Positions 1 through 6,002 of a stretch of 13,722 nt of DNA are shown one piece after another. The position numbers and the translations under genes were made by a program. Source of the stretch: Bacilli bacterium (GTDB lineage: Bacteria; Bacillota_I; Bacilli_A; RF39; UBA660); the NCBI GenBank assembly GCA_028685445.1, contig JAQUDY010000013.1, forward strand, positions 1-13,722, read 5' to 3'. The notes under the pieces are model-generated. The model did no database searches. It saw nothing but the letters and a program-made list of their open reading frames with translations, and had not been told where the DNA came from. Every line of letters begins with the position of its first letter. Within the stretch, counting starts at the first letter, position 1.

Positions 1-1
1 C

Positions 2-136
2 GTCAGAAGAAAAGAATTTCTTATTTACACTTGAAATTTCTTCAACCAATTTTTCATGAGATAATCTATATTCTACTAAATCTGAAATATATACTTGTTT
101 CATATCATGTTTAGCTGCGAAGATATGATGAATCAG
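2..136 (-). other. Open minus-strand frame at the contig edge, probably an inverted piece of a Clp-like gene
   Basis: The minus strand is open from 136 down to the window edge and encodes a helical, charged segment (…VYISDLVEYRL…SHEKLVEEIS…). None of the three plus frames is open across 1-111. An ATG lies at 103-101 but has no ribosome binding site, so this does not look like a genuine gene start. The following plus-strand Clp ATPase lacks its 5' part, and a 6-bp inverted pair (101-106 catatc, 122-127 gatatg) flanks the change-over point. I infer that this is a fold-back join in which upstream Clp sequence has been attached in reverse. The segment vaguely resembles a Clp N-terminal helical repeat, but it is too short to be sure. 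A real truncated divergent gene is the alternative. Confidence 0.4.
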
Positions 137-1134
137 TTAAAAAAGAAACGAAAGAAAAAGATTCACCAAAACCTTTATTTTATAAAGATTTAGAAAAAGA
201 TTTATCTTCAATAATAAAAGGTCAAGATGCTGCGCTTAATCAAATTGCTAATAGATTAAAAACAACAGAATACGGAATTAAGAAAAAAGCAGGAGCAAAA
301 GCAGTATACATGCTATTAGGTCCAACCGGAGTAGGTAAAACAGAAACAGTTAAAGCTCTAAGTCAATTATTAAGAACTAATCAGCAGTTAATTAGAATTG
401 ATATGGGAGAATATAAAGAAGCTCATATGGCGAGTAAAATATTAGGATCACCTCCTGGATACGTAGGATATGATAATAACTTAAATGTATTGGAAATAAT
501 TAGTAAAAATCCAGATTCTTTTATTCTAATTGATGAAATAGAAAAAGCACATCCATCTGTTGTTGATTTATTTTTGCACATGTTTGACGAAGGAAAAGCA
601 AAAAGTAGTCATCAAAAAACTGTTGATTTATCAAATAATGTGTTTTTTATAACAAGCAACATTGGTGCTGAAGAAAAAGCAAAAAATGTTATTGGCTTTT
701 CTAAAGATTCAGAACCAGAAAACAAAGTATATTTAAAATCACTCAAAAAACATTTTAGACCTGAATTTATTAATCGTATAAATGAAACAGTCATATTTAA
801 TTCTTTAACTTATGAATCAGTCTATGATATTTTAAACCTTCAATTAAGAGAAATGGAAATGGCATTTTTAGAAGAAAAAGATATCAAACTAAATATAACT
901 CTAACAAATGAAGCTTATTTATACTTAATAAACGGCATGGATTATTCAACATACGGAGCTAGAGAAATAAAAAGAACTATTGAAAAATATATTCTAAATG
1001 GAGTAATAGACTATCTTATTAATACAAACTCTAAAGAAGTAGATTTGATCTTTGATATAGAAGAAACTGAATTATTATTAAAACCAATAAAAAAAGAAAT
1101 AATGAAAAAACAATTAACTTATAACAAAATATAA
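115..1134 (+). CDS. Clp-family AAA+ unfoldase, C-terminal (D2) half only, 5' truncated
   Basis: This is the second ATPase ring of a ClpA/ClpC-type unfoldase, which threads substrates into the ClpP protease in the cytoplasm. In the frame open from 115, a GQDAALNQIA segment precedes Walker A (GPTGVGKTE), the pore loop (GSPPGYVGY), Walker B (ILIDEIEKAH), sensor 1 (ITSNIG), an IGF tripeptide at the usual position of the ClpP-docking loop, an arginine-finger region (FRPEFINR) and sensor 2 (YGAREIKR). The ATG at 310 is not the true start: it has no ribosome binding site and conserved D2 sequence lies upstream of it. No start codon exists between the stop at 112-114 and 310, so the N-domain and D1 ring are missing through the join near 104-127. 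Whether this is ClpA-, ClpC- or ClpB-like cannot be settled without D1, although the IGF loop favours a ClpP partner. A shared terminator at its stop separates it from the convergent lemA-like gene. Confidence 0.85.
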   Translation: MRRYDESVKKETKEKDSPKPLFYKDLEKDLSSIIKGQDAALNQIANRLKTTEYGIKKKAGAKAVYMLLGPTGVGKTETVKALSQLLRTNQQLIRIDMGEYKEAHMASKILGSPPGYVGYDNNLNVLEIISKNPDSFILIDEIEKAHPSVVDLFLHMFDEGKAKSSHQKTVDLSNNVFFITSNIGAEEKAKNVIGFSKDSEPENKVYLKSLKKHFRPEFINRINETVIFNSLTYESVYDILNLQLREMEMAFLEEKDIKLNITLTNEAYLYLINGMDYSTYGAREIKRTIEKYILNGVIDYLINTNSKEVDLIFDIEETELLLKPIKKEIMKKQLTYNKI

Positions 1135-1157
1135 AAACTCTGAAAATCAGAGTTTTT
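1133..1157. terminator. Bidirectional intrinsic terminator between convergent genes
   Basis: A perfect 11-bp stem (1133-1143 with 1147-1157) has a 3-base AAA loop, an A-run on the left and a T-run on the right, so it can end transcription on both strands. It begins inside the stop codon of the Clp gene and overlaps the stop of the minus-strand LemA-like gene. Confidence 0.85.
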
Positions 1158-1704
1158 ATATTTTAAAATCTTCAAGATCATCATCAAACATATCTTTACC
1201 GTCAAAAAATGTTTGAACATCAATATGATGAATTTTAGCAATAATATTTGAAGGGAACTTTTTAATCAGTTTATTTAAAATAGATGTATAACGATTATAA
1301 AAAACTTTAGTGGCTTCTAATCTTTCATTTAATTTATATATATCTTCGTAATCAATATCAAAAGTTTCATGATTTTCTAGTACAGAGTAATCTAATTTAA
1401 TTTGATTAATTAAACTATTAAATTCAGTAAGTTTTCTTTCGAAATCGAAACTAGAAATATTAATCTCTGTTAAATTTGCAAATTGTTCAAAGTTTTTTTC
1501 CTCTACTTCAGTATTATCAACAACAATATTTTTTATTTTTAATAACAAATCAAACTTTTTTCTTAATAAATCATCTATAATAGCTTCTGATTCATTTATT
1601 TTAATTTTATGTGCTTGCAGGTTATTGTATAATAATACATATATTAAAGATATGACACTTAAAAAAACAATAATAGTTAAAAAAATAGTTACTAAATTAT
1701 CCAT
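1156..1704 (-). CDS. LemA family membrane protein
   Basis: A 182-residue protein with one N-terminal membrane segment (about residues 5-27) followed by a long helical domain, as in LemA proteins. Matching features are an early YNNL, a helix resembling the family's LKRRxDLI…LV stretch (LLRKKFDLLLKIKNIV), a second helix ending in TKVFYNRYTSILNKLIKKFP, and the closing AK…FF. LemA proteins have an antiparallel helical fold; their cellular role is poorly defined, and LemA itself was described as an antigen precursor in Listeria. The start is supported by GGTGA a few bases upstream. The gene is divergent from the MBL hydrolase, with interlocked promoters, and convergent with the Clp gene. Family assignment is good, but the function is unknown. 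Confidence 0.75.
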   Translation of the reverse strand: MDNLVTIFLTIIVFLSVISLIYVLLYNNLQAHKIKINESEAIIDDLLRKKFDLLLKIKNIVVDNTEVEEKNFEQFANLTEINISSFDFERKLTEFNSLINQIKLDYSVLENHETFDIDYEDIYKLNERLEATKVFYNRYTSILNKLIKKFPSNIIAKIHHIDVQTFFDGKDMFDDDLEDFKI

Positions 1705-1719
1705 ATTTTCACCATTTTA

Positions 1720-1728
1720 ATTATAACA
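1720..1728 (-). promoter_or_regulatory. Extended -10 promoter for the LemA-like gene
   Basis: On the minus strand this reads TGTTATAAT, a perfect -10 hexamer with the TGN extension. No good -35 is visible. The predicted start of transcription would lie only about 10 bases from the ATG, giving a very short leader that is essentially the GGTGA ribosome binding site. Confidence 0.6.
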
Positions 1729-1743
1729 TACCTTAACTTAATA

Positions 1744-1752
1744 TGGTATAAT
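1744..1752 (+). promoter_or_regulatory. Extended -10 promoter for the MBL-fold hydrolase
   Basis: The sequence reads TGGTATAAT, a consensus -10 with TGN extension, 31 bases upstream of the ATG. The upstream ATAACA at 1723-1728 is a poor -35 and coincides with the -10 of the divergent minus-strand promoter. AGGAG at 1771-1775 is the ribosome binding site. Confidence 0.6.
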
Positions 1753-1783
1753 TTTAAATAAGTTTTAAAAAGGAGACTGTCTA

Positions 1784-2302
1784 ATGAAAATAAAAACTTT
1801 AAAAGTAGGTCCTCTAGAGACTAACTGTTATATATTAATAAAAAATAATCAATCAATAGTAATAGATCCAGGAGATGATTTTCAAATTATTCAAAAAGAG
1901 ATCGAAGGCGATTTGTTAGGAATATTGATAACCCATAGTCACTTTGATCATATAGGAGCCCTTACTAGTTTAAAAGAGTATTATAATTCACCAGTTTACA
2001 GTTATAAAAATATTGTTTCTAATAAGCTAAAAATAAAAGATTTTAACTTTGAAATTATTAAAAATCCAGGACATAGTTTTGACTCAATTAGTTTTTTAAT
2101 TGAAGAAAAGCTATTTAGTGGTGATTTTATATTTAAAGGAACAATAGGAAGAACAGATTTACCAACAGGAGATATGAATCAAATGAAAAATAGTATTAAT
2201 AATATTTTAAACTATTCAGATAATTTAATTATTTATCCTGGACATGGAGAGATAACTACTTTACAAAACGAAAGAAGAGTTTTAAATTATTTTTTAACTT
2301 AA
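1784..2302 (+). CDS. Metallo-beta-lactamase-fold hydrolase (glyoxalase II-like)
   Basis: A 172-residue soluble MBL-fold enzyme with a complete di-metal site: T-H51-S-H53-F-D55-H56, then H97 (PGH), D114 (SGD) and H154 (PGHG). The short form, with GRTDLPTGD after the D114 motif, is typical of the YcbL/glyoxalase II-like group that hydrolyses thioesters such as S-lactoyl-thiols. The true substrate cannot be read from sequence. The protein is much shorter than classical glyoxalase II (about 250 residues) because it lacks the C-terminal substrate-binding helical domain. The start is supported by AGGAG 8 bases upstream. Its stop codon overlaps the stop of the convergent GerQ-like gene by 4 bases. 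Confidence 0.88.
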   Translation: MKIKTLKVGPLETNCYILIKNNQSIVIDPGDDFQIIQKEIEGDLLGILITHSHFDHIGALTSLKEYYNSPVYSYKNIVSNKLKIKDFNFEIIKNPGHSFDSISFLIEEKLFSGDFIFKGTIGRTDLPTGDMNQMKNSINNILNYSDNLIIYPGHGEITTLQNERRVLNYFLT

Positions 2303-2565
2303 AAATTTATTTTTTCTTCAAACTCAATATAAGATAGATTCTGTTGAGGAATTAAATACCAGTTACCATTATTAGGATCACTTATAATAAGCAAATAATT
2401 TTGATAATTTTCTAAAATGCCGCTTATAAATTTTTCATCATCATTAAAATAAATAAAAACTTTTAACTTTCTTCCAATATTATCTTTTAAAATGTTAAGC
2501 TCAGTCATCTTTAAGTTTTGGTTTTCTTCATAAAGGTTTGGATTCTTAAAAAAAACGCCATTCAT
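2299..2565 (-). CDS. GerQ-like spore coat domain protein
   Basis: An 88-residue protein whose second half (NIGRKLKVFIYF…ISGILENYQNYLLIISDP…WYLIP…LSYIEF) follows the pattern I recall for the GerQ C-terminal domain: N-GK-x-V-x-YM-x-F … GVIEAAG-x-DHI-x-ISDP-x-TG-x-RYLL … LDYITF. GerQ of Bacillus is a coat protein cross-linked by transglutaminase and needed for germination. The glutamine-rich N-terminal half of Bacillus GerQ (about 180 residues) is absent. The ATG at 2565 is preferred because GGTGA precedes it at normal spacing; a GTG 9 bases further up (2574) overlaps that ribosome binding site. Its 3' end overlaps the MBL gene tail-to-tail. The domain call is fairly good, but a spore role in this host is unproven. 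Confidence 0.65.
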   Translation of the reverse strand: MNGVFFKNPNLYEENQNLKMTELNILKDNIGRKLKVFIYFNDDEKFISGILENYQNYLLIISDPNNGNWYLIPQQNLSYIEFEEKINF

Positions 2566-2648
2566 AATTTTCACCTAATTAAAAATATGAAATGGCAATT
2601 ATTTTATGATAAATATGAAGTAAAAATTTTATCTATAAGACAGATATA

Positions 2649-2677
2649 TTGATTTTTTGATAAATACTAGATATACT
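2649..2677 (+). promoter_or_regulatory. Promoter for lysS
   Basis: TTGATT (2649-2654), a 17-base spacer and TATACT (2672-2677) form a good sigma-A type promoter about 25 bases upstream of the lysS start. No T-box leader is visible here, unlike pheS. Confidence 0.65.
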
Positions 2678-2701
2678 ACCACTAAGAAAGAAGGAATATT
2701 T

Positions 2702-4180
2702 ATGCGTGAGCTAACAGATCAAGAACTGGTTAGAAGAGAAAAGATGGATGCATTACGGAAAAAAGGCATCAATCCTTTTGGTGGTAAATTCGACATTAAC
2801 AGTGACTCAAAACAAATAGCTGATGAGTATACTTCATTTACTAAAGAACAATTAGAAGAAAAAAAACCGGAGGTTATAATAGCTGGTAGAATTGTAGCTA
2901 AAAGAAGAAGTGGTAAAGCAGGTTTTATGCATGTTCTAGATAAATTCGGAAAAATTCAAATTTATATTAATATAAATTCTGTTGGAGAAGAAAACTATGA
3001 ACTATATAAAGAAGCTGACCTAGGAGATATTATAGGTATAGAAGGATATGTATTTAGAACAAATACTGGTGAATTATCAATTCACGCTAATAAATATATT
3101 CATTTAGTAAAAGCATTAAGACCATTACCGGAAAAATTTCATGGTTTAACAGATACTGAAGAAAGATTTAGAAGACGTTACGTTGATTTAATAGTAAATG
3201 AAGAAGCTAGGAACATTGCATTTGCTAGACCAAAAATTATTAGAAAAATTCAAGAACATTTAGATAATATAGGATATGTTGAAGTCGAAACACCAGTACT
3301 AGGAACTATTTTAGGTGGTGCTTCTGCAAGACCATTCATTACCCATCATAATACACTAGATATAGATATGTATTTAAGAATAGCTACAGAACTACCACTA
3401 AAAAGACTAATAGTAGGTGGAATGGATGCTGTTTATGAAATAGGCAGAATATTTAGAAATGAAGGAATGGATCGATCTCATAATCCGGAATTTACTACAA
3501 TAGAATTATATAAAGCATATGCTGATATGGAAGATATGATGAATTTAGCAGAAGATTTATTTAGAAGTATAGCAAAAGATATCTTTGGAACATATAAATA
3601 TAAATGGAAAGAAGTAGAAATAAATCTTGAGCCTAAATTTAGAAGAGTACATATGGTAGATTTAATTAAAGAAAAAACAGGAATTAATTTTTTTGATAAC
3701 ATTAGCTATGAAGAAGCAAAAAAATTAGCTGAAGAACATAATATAGAGGTAGAAGAACATTTTGCTTACGGACATATAGTTGAAGCATTCTTTGAAAGAT
3801 ATGGGGAAGAAGCAATAAAAGAACCTACTTTTGTATACGGACATCCCATCGAAATAAGTCCCCTTGCTACAAAATCAAAAGATCCTAGATGGACTGAAAG
3901 ATTTGAATTATTTATTGGTGGTTCAGAATTCGCTAATGCTTTTACTGAACTAAACGATCCAATAGATCAATATGAAAGATTCTTAAATCAAACAAAAGAA
4001 AGAGAATTAGGGAATGAAGAAGCTAATGAAATGGACATGGATTATGTCGAGGCATTAGAATATGGAATGCCTCCAGCAGGAGGAATGGGTATTGGAATTG
4101 ATCGAATGGTAATGTTGTTCACTAATTCTGATACTATAAGAGAAGTAATTTTATTCCCTACAATGAAAAATAAGTACTAA
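2702..4180 (+). CDS. lysS: Lysyl-tRNA synthetase, class II
   Basis: This enzyme charges tRNA-Lys with lysine in the cytoplasm. The 492 residues match the usual class II LysRS length. In order: an N-terminal helix with RREKMDALRKKGINPFG; an OB-fold anticodon-binding domain (about residues 58-135, …AGRIVAKRRSGKAGFMHVLD); then the class II core with motif 1 (VEVETPVL), motif 2 (GRIFRNEGMDRSHNPEFT) and motif 3 (GMGIGIDRMVM, about 460-470), ending in FPTMKNKY. The start at 2702 has AGGAA 5 bases upstream. A TTG at 2657 would add 15 unrelated residues that lie on the promoter, so it is rejected. The gene is transcribed alone from its own promoter and closed by hairpins at its stop. Confidence 0.97.
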   Translation: MRELTDQELVRREKMDALRKKGINPFGGKFDINSDSKQIADEYTSFTKEQLEEKKPEVIIAGRIVAKRRSGKAGFMHVLDKFGKIQIYININSVGEENYELYKEADLGDIIGIEGYVFRTNTGELSIHANKYIHLVKALRPLPEKFHGLTDTEERFRRRYVDLIVNEEARNIAFARPKIIRKIQEHLDNIGYVEVETPVLGTILGGASARPFITHHNTLDIDMYLRIATELPLKRLIVGGMDAVYEIGRIFRNEGMDRSHNPEFTTIELYKAYADMEDMMNLAEDLFRSIAKDIFGTYKYKWKEVEINLEPKFRRVHMVDLIKEKTGINFFDNISYEEAKKLAEEHNIEVEEHFAYGHIVEAFFERYGEEAIKEPTFVYGHPIEISPLATKSKDPRWTERFELFIGGSEFANAFTELNDPIDQYERFLNQTKERELGNEEANEMDMDYVEALEYGMPPAGGMGIGIDRMVMLFTNSDTIREVILFPTMKNKY

Positions 4181-4194
4181 AATAGTACTTTTTT
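4172..4194 (+). terminator. Terminator of lysS
   Basis: An 8-bp stem (4172-4179 with 4183-4190, AAGTACTA/TAGTACTT) with a 3-base loop is followed by a T-run to 4194. It includes the last codons and the stop of lysS. The stem is AT-rich and therefore modest in strength. Confidence 0.6.
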
Positions 4195-4221
4195 CTTATT
4201 TTTATTTAAAAATAAGAAAAA
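4190..4221. repeat. 14-bp AT-rich inverted repeat after lysS
   Basis: TTTTTCTTATTTTT (4190-4203) pairs perfectly with 4208-4221 around a 4-base loop. It shares base 4190 with the right arm of the lysS terminator stem and uses that terminator's T-run as its own left arm, so the two hairpins compete. It may support termination or protect the RNA 3' end. Confidence 0.5.
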
Positions 4222-4244
4222 GACTAATTGAAAAAATAAATATA

Positions 4245-4253
4245 TGATATAAT
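4245..4253 (+). promoter_or_regulatory. Extended -10 promoter for the membrane carrier
   Basis: TGATATAAT is a perfect extended -10 with no clear -35. It lies 23 bases upstream of the start codon. A strong AGGAGGAGGG ribosome binding site (4261-4270) follows. Confidence 0.6.
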
Positions 4254-4276
4254 TATCATTAGGAGGAGGGAAAACA

Positions 4277-5686
4277 ATGAAAAAGTTTTGGGAAAAGCAT
4301 AATCTTGTAAAAATAGCAGGAATTATGGTTTTATTAACAGCATTATTAACTTGGGTTATCCCACAAGGATATTGGAACCAAGGAGAATTAGTAATTGGAG
4401 AAATTAAAAGAATAGGAATCTTCGATTTCTTTACCTACGGATTATTAGGAATGCATTACTTTGTAGTATTAGTTACTTTCTTGTTTATTTTAGGTGGATT
4501 TTATCAAGTACTAGGAAAAACAAGTGGATATCAAAAAATTACAACTTCAATAGCAAAAACATTTAAGAAGAAAGAAATATTATTTGTTTTATTAACATCA
4601 TTTCTAATAGCAGCATTTACTGCTGTATCAACAGATTACTTTGTTGTAATAGTATTTATTCCATTTATTGTATCTATTTTATCTAAAATGAAATTAGATA
4701 AAATGACTGGATTAGTTACTACATTTGGAGCTGTATTAGTAGGTATTTTAGGATCTATTTATAGTACTAAAATAGGAGACTTCAATATTAGGTTCTTAGG
4801 ATCAGAATTAAACTCTTATCTATGGGTTAAATTAGTGATATTTGCATCTGCATTTATTATATTTAGCATCTTCACTGTATTACAAGTTAAAAAAACTTTA
4901 AAAAATAAGAAATCTGAAACTGTAGAAGATTTATTTATTTCAGAAGAAGTTACTAAAAAAACTAAAACTTGGCCTGTAACTGTAGTATTTAGTATTTTTA
5001 CGTTAATTACAATTTTTGCATACTTACCATGGTCATCAGCATTTGGAGTAGAAATATTTAATGATATAACTACTTGGGTTAATGAACTGACAATCTTTGG
5101 AGCTGAAATATTTAATTATATTCTAGGCTCAGTAGAATCATTTGGTGCTTTTGGAGAATGGGATCTATTTGGAGTACAAATATTAATGTTATTAGCATCT
5201 TTAATTTTAAAATGTGCTTATAAAATTAATTGGAACGACTATTTCACTGCTTTTGGTGAAGGATTCAAAAAAGTTGGTAAATTAGTAATTATATTACTGA
5301 TTGTTTATACAATGTTATTATTCTCATACATTTATCCAGTGCTACCAACGATTGTTGATTGGGTAATGAGTATTACAAGTAAATTTAATGTAATATTAGG
5401 TACTATTGCTGGAGTTGTCTCATCATTAGTAACAGTAGAGTATCAATATACTATTTTACTAATAGGAGAATATTTTGTTCAATCATACGCTGATTTTGCG
5501 AAACAATTACCAATAATGCTACAAGCTACTTATGGATTAGCAGCGTTCTTTACACCAGCTTCAGCAATTCTACTAGTAGGTTTATCTTACTTTGGAGTTA
5601 GCTATAAAGAATGGTTTAAATATATCTGGAAATTCTTAATAGCAATGTTTGTAGTTATCGTAATATTAATGTTAATTATATTTTAA
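4277..5686 (+). CDS. YfcC/DcuC-type multi-spanning membrane carrier
   Basis: A 469-residue integral membrane protein with about a dozen hydrophobic segments, beginning at residues 11-28 and 55-75 and running to the C-terminal VVIVILMLIIF. The opening pattern LTW-V-IP-G, a GIFDF segment, FILGGFY-x-VLGKT, and KMKLDKMTGLVTTFGAVLVG followed by GSIYST resemble the YfcC / C4-dicarboxylate anaerobic carrier family (Pfam DcuC), which contains basic amino acid or dicarboxylate exchangers. The substrate cannot be named. Cytoplasmic loops are lysine-rich (around 95-100 and 205-230). The very strong AGGAGG site supports the start and suggests efficient translation. It is a single-gene unit with its own promoter and terminator. 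Another family of the same ion-transporter clan is possible. Confidence 0.6.
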   Translation: MKKFWEKHNLVKIAGIMVLLTALLTWVIPQGYWNQGELVIGEIKRIGIFDFFTYGLLGMHYFVVLVTFLFILGGFYQVLGKTSGYQKITTSIAKTFKKKEILFVLLTSFLIAAFTAVSTDYFVVIVFIPFIVSILSKMKLDKMTGLVTTFGAVLVGILGSIYSTKIGDFNIRFLGSELNSYLWVKLVIFASAFIIFSIFTVLQVKKTLKNKKSETVEDLFISEEVTKKTKTWPVTVVFSIFTLITIFAYLPWSSAFGVEIFNDITTWVNELTIFGAEIFNYILGSVESFGAFGEWDLFGVQILMLLASLILKCAYKINWNDYFTAFGEGFKKVGKLVIILLIVYTMLLFSYIYPVLPTIVDWVMSITSKFNVILGTIAGVVSSLVTVEYQYTILLIGEYFVQSYADFAKQLPIMLQATYGLAAFFTPASAILLVGLSYFGVSYKEWFKYIWKFLIAMFVVIVILMLIIF

Positions 5687-5688
5687 AT

Positions 5689-5724
5689 AAAATGTTGAAA
5701 AAAAATAATTTTTCAACATTTTTT
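5689..5724 (+). terminator. Terminator of the membrane carrier gene
   Basis: A 14-bp stem (5689-5702 with 5709-5722) containing TGTTG/CAACA has a 6-base loop and runs into a T-tract ending at 5724. It sits just after the stop codon at 5684-5686. Confidence 0.85.
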
Positions 5725-5729
5725 AATTG

Positions 5730-5758
5730 TTGACTAACTATCAATCTTTTGCTAAAAT
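5730..5758 (+). promoter_or_regulatory. Promoter of the pheST leader
   Basis: TTGACT (5730-5735), a 17-base spacer and TAAAAT (5753-5758) preceded by TGC form the best -35/-10 pair in the window. Transcription would start near 5765 and give a leader of about 240 bases before pheS. Confidence 0.8.
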
Positions 5759-5775
5759 CAAGTAACAACAGCAAA

Positions 5776-5811
5776 GATTATACTATAATAGTAGATTATA
5801 CTATTTAGTAG
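5776..5811 (+). repeat. 18-base imperfect direct repeat in the pheS leader
   Basis: Two adjacent copies (5776-5793 and 5794-5811) both begin GATTATACTAT and are alike over most of their length. The first copy contains a perfect 13-base palindrome, TACTATAATAGTA (5781-5793). They lie between the promoter and the recognisable T-box parts. They could be an upstream hairpin or simple AT-rich drift. Confidence 0.5.
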
Positions 5812-5825
5812 TTTTATATCTATTT

Positions 5826-5985
5826 AAAGAGAGTAAATAATAGTCTGAGATATTTATAAATTAAGATATAAAATGAATTTCAAGTATAGGAGCTTTTGAC
5901 GTATTTCTGCGTTAAAGATAATGAGTGCATGATAATCATGAATTAAGGTGGTACCGCGGGTAATCTCGTCCTTTAGTTTATGATT
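5826..5985 (+). promoter_or_regulatory. T-box leader, phenylalanine-specific, controlling pheST
   Basis: A tRNA-sensing RNA switch. The conserved T-box AAGGTGGTACCGCGG is at 5945-5959, and its TGGT would pair with the ACCA end of uncharged tRNA-Phe. An AGTA motif at 5832-5835 and the context GAATTTCAAG give a TTC (Phe) specifier candidate at 5879-5881, matching the pheS gene it precedes. AAGG pairs with CCTT (5970-5973) around the TGGTACC bulge, and 5956-5960 pairs with 5965-5969 to make the upper antiterminator helix. The AGTA-to-specifier distance (about 45 bases) suggests a short stem I. How the leader switches is unusual and is discussed under findings. The 316 bases between the carrier gene and pheS are covered by this element, the promoter, the direct repeat and the upstream terminator. 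Confidence 0.9.
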
Positions 5986-6002
5986 TTTTTATTGGAGGAA
6001 TT

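Noticed and set aside
310..312. ATG at 310 as the start of the Clp gene
   Set aside because: There is no ribosome binding site, and conserved D2 sequence (GQDAALNQI and onward) is in frame upstream, so the ATG is internal to a truncated gene.
2572..2574. GTG start for the GerQ-like gene
   Set aside because: The GTG is part of the GGTGA ribosome binding site for the ATG at 2565-2563.
2575..2648. Sporulation sigma-factor promoter for the GerQ-like gene
   Set aside because: CATATT-like hexamers occur on the minus strand, but in such AT-rich DNA they are expected by chance and no convincing -35 is present.
2657..2701. TTG start adding 15 residues to LysS
   Set aside because: The extension has no ribosome site, overlaps the -10 of the likely promoter and is not LysRS-like. 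The ATG at 2702 has AGGAA correctly spaced.
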